Assembly: GCF_029784135.1 (NCBI RefSeq)
Contig: NC_073746.1
Coordinates: 114,326,035-114,390,034, forward strand
Length of the DNA: 64,000 nt
Direction of reading: 5' to 3'
DNA from: Toxorhynchites rutilus septentrionalis
Lineage: Eukaryota; Arthropoda; Insecta; Diptera; Culicidae
The notes below the pieces were generated by a model. The model saw only the letters and a list, made by a program, of their open reading frames with translations. It had not been told where the DNA came from and searched no databases. Every line of letters begins with the position of its first letter. Within the stretch, counting starts at the first letter, position 1. Positions 1 through 11,449 of the stretch are shown piece by piece. The position numbers were made by a program, and so were the translations under genes.

Positions 1-194
1 TAAAAGGCGGCCATCTTAGCAATCCCTTGTTTAGCTCATGCTTTCATGCTCATGCTCATTTCTTTCATTTGTCCTCTATCACAATCAGAATCACAACTGA
101 TTTTTTATTCAACGAAAAGCAGCTATTGCACAGCAAATCATAAGTGTTTTTTGTTGTTGCAAATATTCCGCGTTTTGCATTTTTTTTTTTGAAA

Positions 195-700
195 ATATGT
201 CTGGAGAATACGGCGGGTGGGATAGGACCTCCCAATTCAGCGTTTCCAAGTATGTTTTGACCGGGCTCGTGACATGCGGCCGAGCATTGTCGTACTGCAA
301 AATAACTTTATCGTGCCTTCGCTCGTATTGTGGCCGTTTTTCCTTCAGTGCACGGCTCAAGCGCATCAATTGTCGTCGTTAGAGTTCGCCCGTAATGGTT
401 TCATTCGGTTTTAGCAGCTCATAGTACATCACACTCAGCTGGTCCCACCAAATAGACGGCCAGAAGGTTAGGCCGTGAATATTCCGTTAAGCCGTGAATA
501 TAGTTGTTCGCACGTGAAAAAAACGACGTTCGACGTCTCGTGGCTTTAATTCATACGGCACCCAATGGCCTAGCTTTCCGATAATTCCCATTGCTTTTAA
601 ACGATCAGATATGGTTTGCCGAGCTACTCCAAGTGTATCTGCAAGTTCTTGTTAGTTCTTGGATTTCGTAAAAAATTTCTCTGAACATTAAATAATTCCG
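195..700 (-). pseudogene. mariner transposase remnant
   Basis: On the minus strand the conserved pieces of a mariner (DD34D) transposase can be followed across at least two frames. Near 540-650 there is the helix-turn-helix part (LGVARQTISDRLKAMG, then GHWVPYELKPRDVERR). Near 410-455 is WWDQLSVMYYELLKP, followed by a frame change. At 195-369 the open piece contains QYDNARPH with the second catalytic Asp, and HPPYSPDI with the third. The coding sequence is lost just after SPDI in an A-rich run, so the C-terminus is missing. The N-terminal side stops close to the target-site duplication of the SINE at 714. The transposase would cut and paste DNA in the nucleus, but this copy is dead. Confidence 0.85.
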
Positions 701-713
701 TATTTTTGGTTGA

Positions 714-985
714 TTGTGCACCCGTGGCCGAGTGGTTAGCGTCCCACTCTATCATGCCGGGTGCTCGGGTTCGATTCCCGTTCTGGTTGGGGGATTTTTC
801 GTCAAAGAAAATTCTTCCGGCTTGCACTGTGGTCACGCGTATTCTAGAGCTTGCCACTTTAGAGTACATTCAAGGCGTGTTATTCGGCATAGAAATCTCA
901 ACCAAGTATTAATGAACGACGCTAGTTAATGAATACGTTGAGACGGCAAAAGTTCCACAGGGAACGTTAACGCCATTCAAGAAGA
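714..985 (+). mobile_element. tRNA-headed SINE, family Y copy 1
   Basis: A pol III-type head is visible: a box A-like TGGCCGAGTGG near 726 and a box B-like GGTTCGATTCC near 768. A non-tRNA body and a short AAGAAG-type tail follow. The copy is flanked by a perfect 12-bp duplication, ATTTTTGGTTGA, at 702-713 and 986-997, which is the mark of retrotransposition. A near-identical copy sits at 5750-6025 and a diverged one at 46505-46680. The insertion abuts the N-terminal side of the mariner remnant. I do not assign a published family name. Confidence 0.85.
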
Positions 986-997
986 ATTTTTGGTTGA

Positions 998-2500
998 ACC
1001 AGATCTCTTTATTTGCAAAGACAACATCGTCAAAGAAGCAAGAGTTGATTTGATTGGAATCCATTGATTGAATCAATAACATTGCGATGTCCATATAATA
1101 TTCGAAAAATTGGGGATGGGCTGATTGAGACCCCATACAGCAGGGCGTACTGTTGAAGAGCTTCGTCGAGATAAAAGATAGGATTGTTCGGGAACAGGAT
1201 TATCAAACATATTGTTGATAGAACAACGAACGACCCACCTTGTGCATTTGAACATCTTGTGTATGCGCACGGTGGCATCATAGCAAAGCGAGAGCACACC
1301 ATCAGCCTTCTGCTGTGTGCTTGAACAATCATGTTCATTCAAAAGTTAGAACGCGCAGTGAACACGTCTAATTAATAAAACTTTTATTCATCCGTTTAAT
1401 TATTTAAACTTGGCCTTTTTCATTCCACTGGAACCTCAGTCCAACACATATTCGTTTGTGTACAACTAACTTCCGAAAGGTTCTATGCCGTTTGCTGAAA
1501 GTTTTTATTCCTTCTCGTTCATAATCCACGATCCAGGAACCAATGGTTGAATTGATCTTCTTGTAGCCTGTATTTAATTGTGATCGTGATAATCCCAGGA
1601 AGTAGTAGCCATACAAGCAATGTTATTTTGTATTGATATTGGCCCAATGTACGTTTACAAGAATTGATTTTCTCATGCAATCTTTAAAATTCACGAAAAT
1701 ACTCGCAAAATTATAAGCAAAGACGTTAATCAGATTTGTCATTTTTGACATATTAATCTGTCAACAGTAAACGCGACTATTTTTACGACCGTTTGAAGCG
1801 CGACTATTTCTAACCGCCGTGTCCAGTTAGGGAATAGACGCACAATATAGAGAGCTATAAAATAACATGAAAACGTATTAATCGATTGTGGTTTCATTGG
1901 AGTTAGAATCAGAACATAGCATAACTGCATGCTCGAAACAAACATATTTTTTACATTCCATGCAGTTGTTGTGTGTTTTTCGGGTCTTTTATCGAAGAGA
2001 AGAATGTATAACGGCCTTCTAGATAATCACCAGATGATAAAGGTTCTGGTATATAAAGTTTGCATATTTCTAATATTCTTTGTCTCTGTGTTCTTGGTAA
2101 TCTAAGAATTAATGCCTTTTTTAAGATGGGGCATAAAATGATGATATAAAAGAATTTCTAGGAACTTCCTTTTCTTGTTCCTTGTTTTCTTGTCGATATT
2201 ATTCATTATAACTGTTAAAAATTATTATAAGCCACCGATTAGTTTAAGTCGTAATCCGGTATAAAAGCATCGGTTTCATGATATAACCCGGCAAACATTA
2301 GGTCGCATAATGTTTGCACATGCTAGGTCGCAATTCGTATTGAATGATAATCGTATAAAATATCAATCAATGTATCATCGCATATCTATTTAAAATCGCA
2401 TAAATCCACAATTTTCAATATCATTGTCAGTTCAATTCGAATATTAGTGTAACAAGCATCGTTAGAAAGTTATATATGGGTTCCCAGCAAACATTGAATC
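998..2500. other. intergenic, nothing recognised
   Basis: No convincing coding sequence or RNA gene is visible. A small minus-strand open stretch at 1404-1616 looks vaguely like a transposase helix-turn-helix, but I cannot support it. Near 2288-2500 two short GCAAACATT-containing segments resemble each other and may be repeat debris. Confidence 0.4.
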
Positions 2501-2519
2501 GTTGAAAATGCAAAAATTG

Positions 2520-3140
2520 GAGGGGACATACATGCTTCCGCACTGGGTGGTAGTTTTGTTCTTTATCGCAAAATATTAGACCCGTATTTTTTTATTTTTA
2601 CGCCCTGTCCACTTCCATTTTAGGCCCGAAAAATCTATATAAATTCATATCTTTTGAGCTACCAGACCGATTCAGACGGTCAATATATTAAAATAAAGCC
2701 AGTTAGCTGGTTTGCAGAAGATTTGAATTTTATTTTCGTATTTACTGATTGTATTTTTTTTTATAGTTTTCATGGTATCGGAACCAAGGGCGCTATATTA
2801 TTTATATTTTTTCTTGAAAGCTGATGATTTTTACATAACATATCTAAAAATCGGAGGTGTGTTCTTTTCGCTTTTAAATTTTTTAAATTAAATAAAAATA
2901 TTTTCTCAAAGCTAACCAATGATCTAAAAAAAAAAATTCCAAAAATGTCGTCTTTCAAAAATACATCACTTTTGGACTGCTGAACCGATTCAGATAATCG
3001 AGACATTAAATTAAAGAATTGATCTGCTCTTTTTTGAAAAAATATTGCACTTGCAAAAATGGAACTCTTTTCGCACATATTTAGTCTAGTAGCATTGGAA
3101 TATCGAAGACTAAAACATGTTAAATTTGAAAAATGATAAT
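2520..3140 (+). repeat. AT-rich dispersed repeat, copy A
   Basis: This non-coding repeat contains the recurrent phrases GGCGCTATAT, CTTGAAAGCTGATGATTTTT and CTGAACCGATTCAGA, at about 300-bp internal spacing. The same phrases return at 9720-11445 (both orientations) and 34490-34930. Its left edge (TAGTTTTGTTCTTTATCGC, near 2550) reappears inverted near 11405-11430, which suggests that this is an element terminus. Confidence 0.6.
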
Positions 3141-3299
3141 AGAATCATAATTTTCGTTCAAAGTATTATAATCACTCACAAAAAACATTTTGCTTCTTCA
3201 TTACATAGAATAAATGTACGAAAAAGGTTAATGTTTGTTCAAGATTTTTATTTTGAAAGTGTATTCCATTATTAATTTCGTTTCATAAACCGAAACGCG

Positions 3300-3566
3300 A
3301 AGCTCAATGCCGTTAACGTGAATTAAATACCAGCCTCACTTTTATAACTAGGAGTCCAAACAATGTGAATCGATGGCTGCACTTTCGTTCAGTGCTCCTG
3401 GCTTCAGAGCTCTCACTTTTGGATTTGTTTTGACGTTTCAAACCAAAGCTAACCCGAAGCGCCTAACAAAACAGAGATCTCAGTAGACAAGCATATTTCG
3501 TACTTTTACCGGTGCTGAGTCAATTAATTTGCGTATTTTATTTCGATAACACGATAATAAGTAAAA
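3300..3566 (+). promoter_or_regulatory. probable Rpb11 5' region
   Basis: This is the sequence directly upstream of the Rpb11 start codon. I see no good TATA box at a suitable distance, as expected for many housekeeping genes. The transcription start cannot be placed from sequence alone. Confidence 0.3.
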
Positions 3567-4056
<490 letters not shown>

Positions 4057-4134
4057 GAAGGCGGAAGGAAGGCCGAGATTCTCAGTATTTTCGTTCCATT
4101 TGTTACTCTGTTTGGGTTGCGTTTTAAAGTAGAC

Positions 4135-4140
4135 TTTATT
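4135..4140 (-). terminator. candidate CLIP-190 polyadenylation signal
   Basis: The plus-strand TTTATT here reads AATAAA on the minus strand, 415 bp after the CLIP-190 stop codon. It lies on the Rpb11 side of the Rpb11 signal at 4189-4194, so if used the two 3' UTRs would overlap. Confidence 0.45.
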
Positions 4141-4188
4141 TTTTTCTATCTATATTAATGATAAACATTAGCTACAGTTTGAAGCATA

Positions 4189-4194
4189 AATAAA
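4189..4194 (+). terminator. Rpb11 polyadenylation signal
   Basis: AATAAA occurs 133 bp after the Rpb11 stop codon and is followed by a T-rich, GT-containing stretch near 4218-4232. It is the first canonical hexamer on this strand after the stop. Confidence 0.7.
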
Positions 4195-4554
4195 ACAGTA
4201 ATATCGTGTAACTGCACTGAGGTTTTTTTTGTGATTCACTGGTTCCGAACAAATTTTCTGAGAGTGAAGATCTATAAAATGCCATGTAATTATAGTTTGT
4301 GCATATAACGAAATCTATTGTCGCCCCTCTCGATGTGCTATTCTATCCGCATATATTGCTATCAGTCACAGATTTAGTTACTTTTTTTTCGCTGGCCACT
4401 GGACATTATTATGTGTTGAAATAAATAACTTGTCATAATTAAAAACTACACTTGGCTCTCTGAAATAACTGGTACAACGAGAACAATAATTACTTGTACA
4501 ACAGAAACAGCATTTTGGGAGCGTGCGCGCATGTCCTGTCTCACTGGTTCGATC

Positions 4555-4601
4555 CTAGTACGTTTCATCGTCGGGACATTCGCCGAACTCATGTCCAAAC
4601 A
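4555..4601 (-). CDS. CLIP-190: CLIP-190 terminal coding exon
   Basis: After a TTTGCAG acceptor the exon completes a Val codon with the single base carried from the exon ending at 20496. It then reads FGHEFGECPDDETY and stop. Joined to KYCEGCE from the previous exon, this gives the second zinc knuckle, CX2CX4HX4C, and an acidic tail ending in an aromatic residue. CLIP-170 proteins end in the same way (zinc knuckle, then DDETF in vertebrates); that tail can bind CAP-Gly domains. The intron before this exon is 15,894 bp, unusually long for a final intron. Confidence 0.92.
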
Positions 4602-4803
4602 CTGCAAAGAAATTGTAAATTGAATTAATATCTTTCTTCCGGATGTGTGGACAAATTAAGAGAAAAATTAGATGGAAATTTTTGTAGAAAAAATAATTTA
4701 TCAATGTTCGCCAGAATTTCCTGATTAAGTTGCTACTGTTGATTGGTATCATAAAGTTAATGTAACGTTTTTTTTTCTAGAAATTGCAACAAAATTGAAC
4801 CTT

Positions 4804-4911
4804 GGGCCTGATCACGAACATCACTTTACGGTGAAAACGGAATAAAATGCATACAAATCGCATACAATTAATTTCATTTTCACCGTGAAGTGACGTTCGT
4901 GATCGAGCCCC
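4804..4911. mobile_element. short hairpin MITE
   Basis: This 108-bp unit is almost entirely an inverted repeat. The left arm GGGCCTGATCACGAACATCA matches the reverse of the right arm, which ends TTCGTGATCGAGCCCC. A small loop lies in the middle. It has no coding capacity. A target-site duplication is not clear. Confidence 0.6.
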
Positions 4912-5075
4912 TTATCTCACTATTACTGGTTAGATTTCCAAAGCCCAGATTATTTTTTGAATTTTAGACACCAATAGAATACACGTGAATACAGCGAGGG
5001 ACAAAGGAACATGCTGATTTTAATTCGAGAGGGAAGTTTCAAGTTTTTTCTTGTCTTGTTTTACTTAGCCGTAGG

Positions 5076-5524
5076 CAGTGGCGTCGACTGGGGGGTGCTG
5101 AGGGGGCGGATCGCCCCCGGGTGCACGTTTTTAGGGGTGCAGAATGAATTTATATGAAGAAATTGGATAAATATTATTTCTAAGGGGGTAGGGGGGATCA
5201 AGACGGGTCTATGGCACTAGGTGAGGCCGTTTCGTCACTAAGTTGGTTAGGAGAGCGGTATATGAAAACAGTACGGAAGAAAGCAGAAGGGGAATTATTT
5301 CCTTGAAGCGTGAAAGAGACAGACTGATCAGGAGCGAGCTTCGGCACTAGCGTATTGTGTTTTGTTTACAAACAAAACACAGTAGACTTCCAAGATGGCT
5401 GAAGATTGGTTTTAGCAAGTTGGCCCACCTTAGGATATACTTCTACGCGCCTTGGGGGGGATGTTGTGAGTCGAGTGAATCTTTTGCACCGCCCCGGGTG
5501 CAAAAGCTTCACTCGACGCCATTG
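5076..5524. mobile_element. hAT-like MITE
   Basis: The termini CAGTGGCGTCGA and (reversed) CAATGGCGTCGA form a 12-bp inverted repeat of the hAT type. They are flanked by GCCGTAGG (5068-5075) and GCCGTGGG (5525-5532), an 8-bp duplication with one mismatch, as hAT transposases leave. The interior has GC-rich hairpin pieces such as the palindromic GCACCGCCCCGGGTGC near 5486, but no transposase. Confidence 0.8.
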
Positions 5525-5749
5525 GCCGTGGGAGAGTATTTTTTTAAAAGATCTGTAGAAATCATGGATTATCGGCGAGCAACCTTTCCGAAAGATTTTA
5601 GACATGTGTTATGCCGATCAATGTTTTTATATCAAGGGAAGACCACTTAGGACCACTTAGGATGCATCAAAACTTCACAACCAAGTATCCAAGCTTTCTT
5701 CCGCGTCATCAAAGATGTGTATGATTCCGCGTTGTTATGATGGAAAACA

Positions 5750-6025
5750 TGTGATGTGTTCCCTTGGCCGAGTGGTTACCGTCATAACTAACATGCCGGG
5801 TGTTCGGGTTCGATTCCCGTTCTGGTCGGGGGAATTTTTCGTCAAAGAAATTTCCTCCGACTTGCACTGTGATCACGCGTATTCTAGAGCTTGCCACTCA
5901 GAATGCATTCAAGGCGTGTTATTTGGCATAGAAATCTCAACTAAGTACAAATAAAAATGACGCAAGTAATACTACGTTGAGACGGCGAAGTTCTTCTAGG
6001 AACGTTAGTGCCATTGAAGAAGAAG
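5750..6025 (+). mobile_element. tRNA-headed SINE, family Y copy 2
   Basis: This has the same family as the copy at 714, with box A-like TTGGCCGAGTGG and box B-like GGTTCGATTCC and an AAGAAGAAG tail. A perfect 13-bp target-site duplication, ATGATGGAAAACA, lies at 5737-5749 and 6026-6038. This copy is the least damaged of the three in the window. Confidence 0.88.
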
Positions 6026-6156
6026 ATGATGGAAAACAAAAGCTTCTTTGTTAATTCTGGTTGTTTAGTGCACGTTCCACCCTACTCTGAATGCGTCCCG
6101 GGAGTGGTTTCTGTCGTGATGGGACATATATGACAAGGGATGTCTTGGAGAGGTAT

Positions 6157-7526
6157 TTTTTTTTTTTTTTATTCTTTATTTGAGAGGTTTTCAGCCTCCT
6201 GGGCTGGTTCGCCTCTTTATCGACAGCATTGCCGCAAGGTTTCGTTGGGAACAGATTGCACATAAAATTATCACATAAAAATTGGACGTAAAAATTTAAC
6301 ACATATAAATCCTTTTGCGAGACATGACTTAACAAAGAACTTGCTGTTTGCTTGTTGGACCAGATGGCATGGATGTCCTCGGACCATGGCTCCAGGCCAG
6401 TGGAGAGGAAGCCGTGCCGTTGAAGATGCCGGCGTGTTCTTATTCCCCTTCATCGTGGAGGGGAAGGAACAAGGATCTTCTTGACTGATCCATTGTTCAG
6501 ACGCTAGATCTTAAAAATTAGTTCGGCATCTTTTAGGTAGCAGACAAGCGCTGCTACTCTTGCTGGATCGTCCTTCAAGATGTCCCTTACACTCCCGCTG
6601 ATTCCATGCAGGTTTCGTAGATCATCGAATTTCGGGCAACCACACAAGAAGTGCTCGACGGAGTTGTGGATTTGGCAGAGGTCGCAGAGTAGATGGAAGG
6701 GTCTCCTATTGAATCCGTGTGAGACCGAGCAGTGACCGGTCCTCAATCTGGACAGGATTCGTTGTTCTCTCATTCCTTTAACATCGTCAGACCTGACAAT
6801 CGTGCCCTTGACTTTTCTGAGGAACTGCCTCCTCTCTGCAAACCACCTTTCGGTCCAAAAGGTGCGGAAAGAGTTGGTGATCCACAACTTCACATCGTCA
6901 AGCGGCACATCCCGAGTGAAGAACGGTCTGGTGTGACCGATTCCGGCAAACTGGTCGGCCGCTTCATTCCCTGCGATGCCGTTGTGTCCGGGGACCCACA
7001 TGAGCACAGTGTCGGGCAATCTGTTCTTCCTGATGGCCTGTACCCATGGATGTTTGGACCTGGTCGCACCGATGGCATCAATGGCGCTTGTCGAGTCGGA
7101 GACGACCAACAACGGCTTGGAAGATGAAGTTGTAGTTGCCTCGAAGATGCCGGCCACTTCGGCCGAGAAGACCTGGCAGATGTCCGCGAGTTTCTTGCTG
7201 GAAATCAGACTATTATTATTATCGCTTACCCCAAATCCAACTCCCGATGGTCCTTTTGAGCCGTCCGAGTATCTGATCTCGTAGAGACGGTATTTTTCTG
7301 CTATGATGGCCTTGAAATATTCTAGCAGACCGATCGAGCTCACCCTGGCTCGAAAGTTGTCCCTAATACCGTTCTCGACGAGAACAGTTGGGAACCTCCA
7401 GTCGTTCGCACCAAACCAGGATTGTTTTGCCACTGGGGGGAGGTTGGCGTGCGCCACCCGCTGCAGGATCGTGTTGCTAAGGGCGGTCAGGTGGGTCTCC
7501 CCTCTACCGCTGGTTTTCGACAAGAA
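6157..7526 (-). pseudogene. I-clade LINE ORF2 3' end (RNase H)
   Basis: A 5'-truncated non-LTR retrotransposon. The longest open piece (6504-7523) carries an RNase H domain with YSDGS (catalytic Asp), SAEVAGIFEA (Glu), VVSDSTSAIDAI (Asp) and WVPGHNGIAGNEAAD (His/Asp). A cysteine cluster (LLCDLCQIHNSVEHFLCGC) follows, then a C-terminus ending KDAELIFKI. An RNase H after the reverse transcriptase is found in the I, LOA and related clades; the ending fits the I clade best. The 3' UTR runs to an A-tract at about 6157-6171 (seen as T on the plus strand). The reverse transcriptase is absent. The 5' break abuts an inverted gag fragment at 7530. Confidence 0.85.
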
Positions 7527-7529
7527 TTA

Positions 7530-7751
7530 AAACCTCCACATGTCATAAAAGCTAAGCGGATAACGAAAAAAGTGGAGGGTGTAGTTGTGAACAAGTTCAA
7601 CACGTCAATCTTACCCGATTGTGTCAAATTGGGTTTCCTAGTCATCAAGACTATGAAATACATTCCCAAACCGTCACAATACTTTAAGTTCTACCAGTTT
7701 GGCCATATCTCTGGCAAGTGCCAGAAATATCTGATTACGAAAAAGATGTAA
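7530..7751 (+). pseudogene. LINE ORF1 (gag) fragment, inverted
   Basis: The plus strand reads RITKKVEGVVVNKFN, then LGFLVIKTMKYIPKPSQ and FYQFGHISGKC, then stops. This matches the layout of LINE gag proteins just before and at their first CCHC knuckle (YIPxPxxCxxCQxFGHxxxxC). The first two cysteines are replaced here (YFKF instead of CxxC), so the knuckle is broken. It lies head to head with the RNase H part of the I-clade LINE, which suggests that it is the 5' portion of the same element in inverted orientation. Confidence 0.6.
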
Positions 7752-7759
7752 TCAGATAC

Positions 7760-9140
7760 GTCATTCCTTGAGCTTGGGTAGCCTTTTCCTGGTTGCCTTT
7801 TCTGGCTGCTTATGGATATATTCCGCACTGCGCATTGAAATGTATATGATTTTCGATATCTCGTTTCGTCGATTGTTTTAGTTCGCGCTGACCGAATCAC
7901 ATTACTTACCGCAGTGAATCCTGATTCTTACCCCCTCCCACTAACAACCTAAGTGGTGCGGACTCAATCCACTTCATTCTTAAGCAAATTCATGCATGTT
8001 TTCAAGCGATTTCTTGCAATAAATTCCCAGACCACCAGAGATGCCAGATTTACAAAAATGTTTGTAAATTTACAGACATATCTGTAAAACATTCATCACA
8101 TCTATTCATCACATCAAAAATATTTGACTCACCATATGACATTTTTCCAGTGTTTGCCAAATGATCCACTCATTGAAAAAATCGCTTTCGTTCGTTCAAA
8201 TATGATCTTTCAGGAAACATTTCCCCCAGCGGTATTCTATTGTTGTTATGTGCTGCAAATCACGACACAAAAGAGAACGAGACAACTCTGCATCGGCTCG
8301 CACTTCATTGCACACCAGCATGCAAGCAAAGCTATCATATACGCTTTCGGTGCAGAAAGCTTATTTTCTTCTTTGCCTCTAACATATGCATACCGACCTC
8401 TCCATGCATCATAAAACAGCAGGATCGTACGGACAACGCAAAGCGAAAGATTCATATTCAGCTAATGTAGCAGATCCTGATTTTTAAGTCTCAGAGAGTG
8501 CAAACTATATGATTATTTAGCTCGATAGAGGCTAAGGGAAGGGTAGTCAGATTATATTTTCCATTTTTAACGCCTCTATCCCTTGAAATGTGTATATTCA
8601 TATAGACCGCATAGTTTTACTAGCAACACTGCTCTCTTTCCCCATTTGTTGCTCTCCGCAAATGGTGACCGAATGATGACGTAATTTTACTTGTATCATT
8701 TATTGCTTTGCACTTGCCTGTGCAGTGGGTTTCGCTATAGTAGAGCGGGACGATATATGCGGTTCAAACTTGTATGCAGGCTTCGAAAATGGTATGCGAT
8801 GTTTGATACAGATCGGATATGCAATCAACAGTCTTCGTTCCTCTCTCAGTTTAATCACTAAATATTACACAAGTGATTACTGACATTCATACAAGTATCT
8901 GAATGATCCTCTCATATTTGGTTATATGTTCGTGAGAGTTTACTTGCATGACACATTGTGTATCATTCGATTTTGATCGAAATCCAAACACTGCATTTTT
9001 CCATAGTTTTAATACAGAAAACTTGAGAGTTTGGCTTCTTTAAACCTATGTAACTGAGCCTGTACAAATAAACGAATTATAAAAAAAAAATACAGAAAAG
9101 TTATTATATTTAATATATATCAATACACATGACGTTAGAC
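7760..9140. other. intronic, no gene seen
   Basis: Open frames here are short and look random. Near 8037-8100 there is a TTTACAGACATATCTGTAAA-like hairpin, and similar phrases recur near 11580-11655. No element ends could be fixed. Confidence 0.4.
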
Positions 9141-9200
9141 CAGCGGTACTCAACCTGCGGCCCGGCAGTCCTTCTGGTTGGCCCATCTGGTGTGTATGAA
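9141..9200 (+). mobile_element. hAT-like terminus fragment
   Basis: CAGCGGTACTCAACCTGCGG has the form of a hAT terminal inverted repeat. The matching other end was not found nearby, so only a fragment can be supported. Confidence 0.4.
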
Positions 9201-9719
9201 CTTTTGCCTTGACATCATTGCAGACGAAAGAGAGGATACGGTTATTCACAATTAATGAAAAATTGCATTCTCTGCAGGTAAGGAAAAATGTTGAACGAAA
9301 TTGTCTCTGATAAATATTTTCTGTTCTAGATAAGATTGTTTTGCTGAAATGCAAGGAGATTTATTGAAAAATAGTTAAGTTAGGGTCAGGACTATGTCTT
9401 CTAAGTATTTAAACAACATCGAATAAAAAATTTCATTCTATTTTTAACAACTTACATTTGCTTTCGGGTCTGCTTATGACGAAATATGGGTTACTGTTCG
9501 ATATTGTTACGACAGACATGGTTCATGGCCGTGTGGTGATCTAAAACTTGTATAGCCTTGCATAGCGGATGGAAAATATACACTGCATTTTCTCATAAAT
9601 TTCATCAACGACAAGACCGCAAGCCTTGGTGGATGTCCAATATATCAACGGTGAAATACTGTTTTCTATAAAAATTAACAACGCGTATGTATGTGTAGAT
9701 CGTTGAAACATTTAAACAC

Positions 9720-11445
9720 CTTACAGCACATAAGTTATTAAGTGGTCCGAAAAATATTTTTTTTCCACTTTTTTCCCAAAAATGACAAATGAAAATTAAT
9801 AACTTTTGAATAGGGGGTCTCCGTAGCCACATTCTTTGCGCGTTCGCTTAGTAAGCGATCGATCGTGAGTTCAAAACTCAGGGCCCTCATTGACCATCTT
9901 TGTGTTGTTACAGAATAACTACGTCCACGCAACAATCATCAGTGATGGAGATCGATCCACGGTCGAATTAAGATCGATTCATCCATACAACTGCTCTGCT
10001 CTGCAAGACACATCGGGCTGCTGTTCTATAAATAACTCAACAATGATCAATCAACTGTCTCCGCTGTCCGGTCTAACTGGATAATGGAAGAACAGAACGA
10101 AAACTCTTACGCCTATATGGCAACTGTGTAAATGTGTACCATATGCAATGGTATAGAAGGGAATACTCTAACGCCGAAAACATGGCAACTGTGTAATGTG
10201 CTAATTATAGATATGATAAACATGTGACATGTACACGATTGAAATTCGGCTCTGTTACAGCTAAAGCTAATGAGCCCAAAATAAACAAAAGGGATAAAAA
10301 AAACTTTTGAATCACTGAATCGATTTAGATGATCGAGATATAAATAAAATTGACCTAGCCTTCTATTAAAAAATATTTAACTTGCGAAAAAAATAATTAT
10401 ATTTTAGTAATTATTGATTGTAGTCGTTTTTTATTTTCTTATGACTTTCGACTAGAGGGCGCTATATTTTTTTATATTTTTTCTTGAAAGCTGAGGATTT
10501 TTTACACAACATATCTCGATATCAGGGTTGCTATCTTTTCGTTTTTTAGATATGATTTTTAAAAAAAATCATTTTTCCCCATTTGTCCAAAAATAACTTT
10601 CTGCAAAAAATCATAACATTTTAACTACTGAACCGATTTAGATGGTCGATATATTTAATTGAAGCCAATAAGCAAAATTCACACTTGCGGGAAGATTGGA
10701 TTCTAGTAGCATAGGTCTAGTTTAGTCACATATGAATATTGATCGAAGACTTAAAACATGTTAAATTTACAAAATTCTAACTTAAAAACGATAATTATAG
10801 CATCTCTGATATCGAGTTATGTTAGGTAAATAATCCTCAGCTTTCCATAAAAAATATAAAAAAATATAGCGCTCCTATCTTTAACCGAGAAAACTATAAA
10901 AAACTAACTAAATCAATAATTACAAAAACAAAATTCAATTTTTTCGCAAAAGTAATATTTTTTCAAAGAAATATAACTCGTAAGCTTCAATTTGATATGT
11001 CGATGATATGAATCGGTCCAATAGTTTGAAAGTTACGACTTTTTGTAGTGGGAAAAATGGGGAAAAATTGTTTTTCGAACCATCGATTAGTTTTGAAAAA
11101 TCATATTTCAAAAACGAAAAAAATAGCATCTCTGATATCAAGATATTTTATGTAAAAAATTCTCAGCTTTCAATCCATATTAAAAATAGGATCCATATTA
11201 TATGCAAGTTAAATATTTCTCAATTAAAGCTCATTGGCTTAAATTTGATATGTCGATCATCTTAAATCGGTTGAGTGGTTCGAAAGTTATAAATTTTTGA
11301 AAAAAGTCATTTGGGAAAAAGTGGAAAAAAATTAATTTTTGGAATCACCCTAAAATGGAAATGGGCACCCTAATGACAAATTATAAAAATACGAGTTTAA
11401 TGTTTTGCGATAAAGAACAAAATTACCACTTTTGACGAAGATCTG
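9720..11445. repeat. AT-rich foldback repeat, copy B
   Basis: This is the same family as 2520-3140. The phrase CTTGAAAGCTGAGGATTTTTT occurs on the plus strand near 10486 and on the minus strand near 10845 and 11165. The plus half (to about 10720) and the minus half (about 10740-11440) therefore face each other. The right end, TTATCGCAAAACATTAAAC read on the minus strand, matches the left end of copy A. It is interrupted by the SINE at 9812-10301, whose duplication falls on the family phrase AACTTTTGAAT. Confidence 0.6.
9812..10301 (+). mobile_element. long tRNA-headed SINE, family X copy 1
   Basis: The head GGGGTCTCCGTAGCCACATT is followed by TTGCGCGTTCGCTTAGTAAG (box A side) and GTGAGTTCAAAACTC (box B side). 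A body of about 400 bp and a GGGATAAAAAA tail complete it. It is flanked by the 11-bp duplication AACTTTTGAAT (9801-9811 and 10302-10312). Other copies are at 15297-15765 and, inverted, at 26983-27538. A length near 490 bp is large for a SINE. No protein is encoded. Confidence 0.85.
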
Positions 11446-11449
11446 AGAA

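Noticed and set aside
720..790. tRNA gene-like boxes at 726, 5764 and 46508
   Set aside because: They are SINE heads: duplication-flanked, followed by a shared non-tRNA body, and they do not fold into a full acceptor stem.
1404..1616. Transposase-like helix-turn-helix open frame
   Set aside because: Similarity is vague and there is no catalytic domain or terminal repeat nearby.
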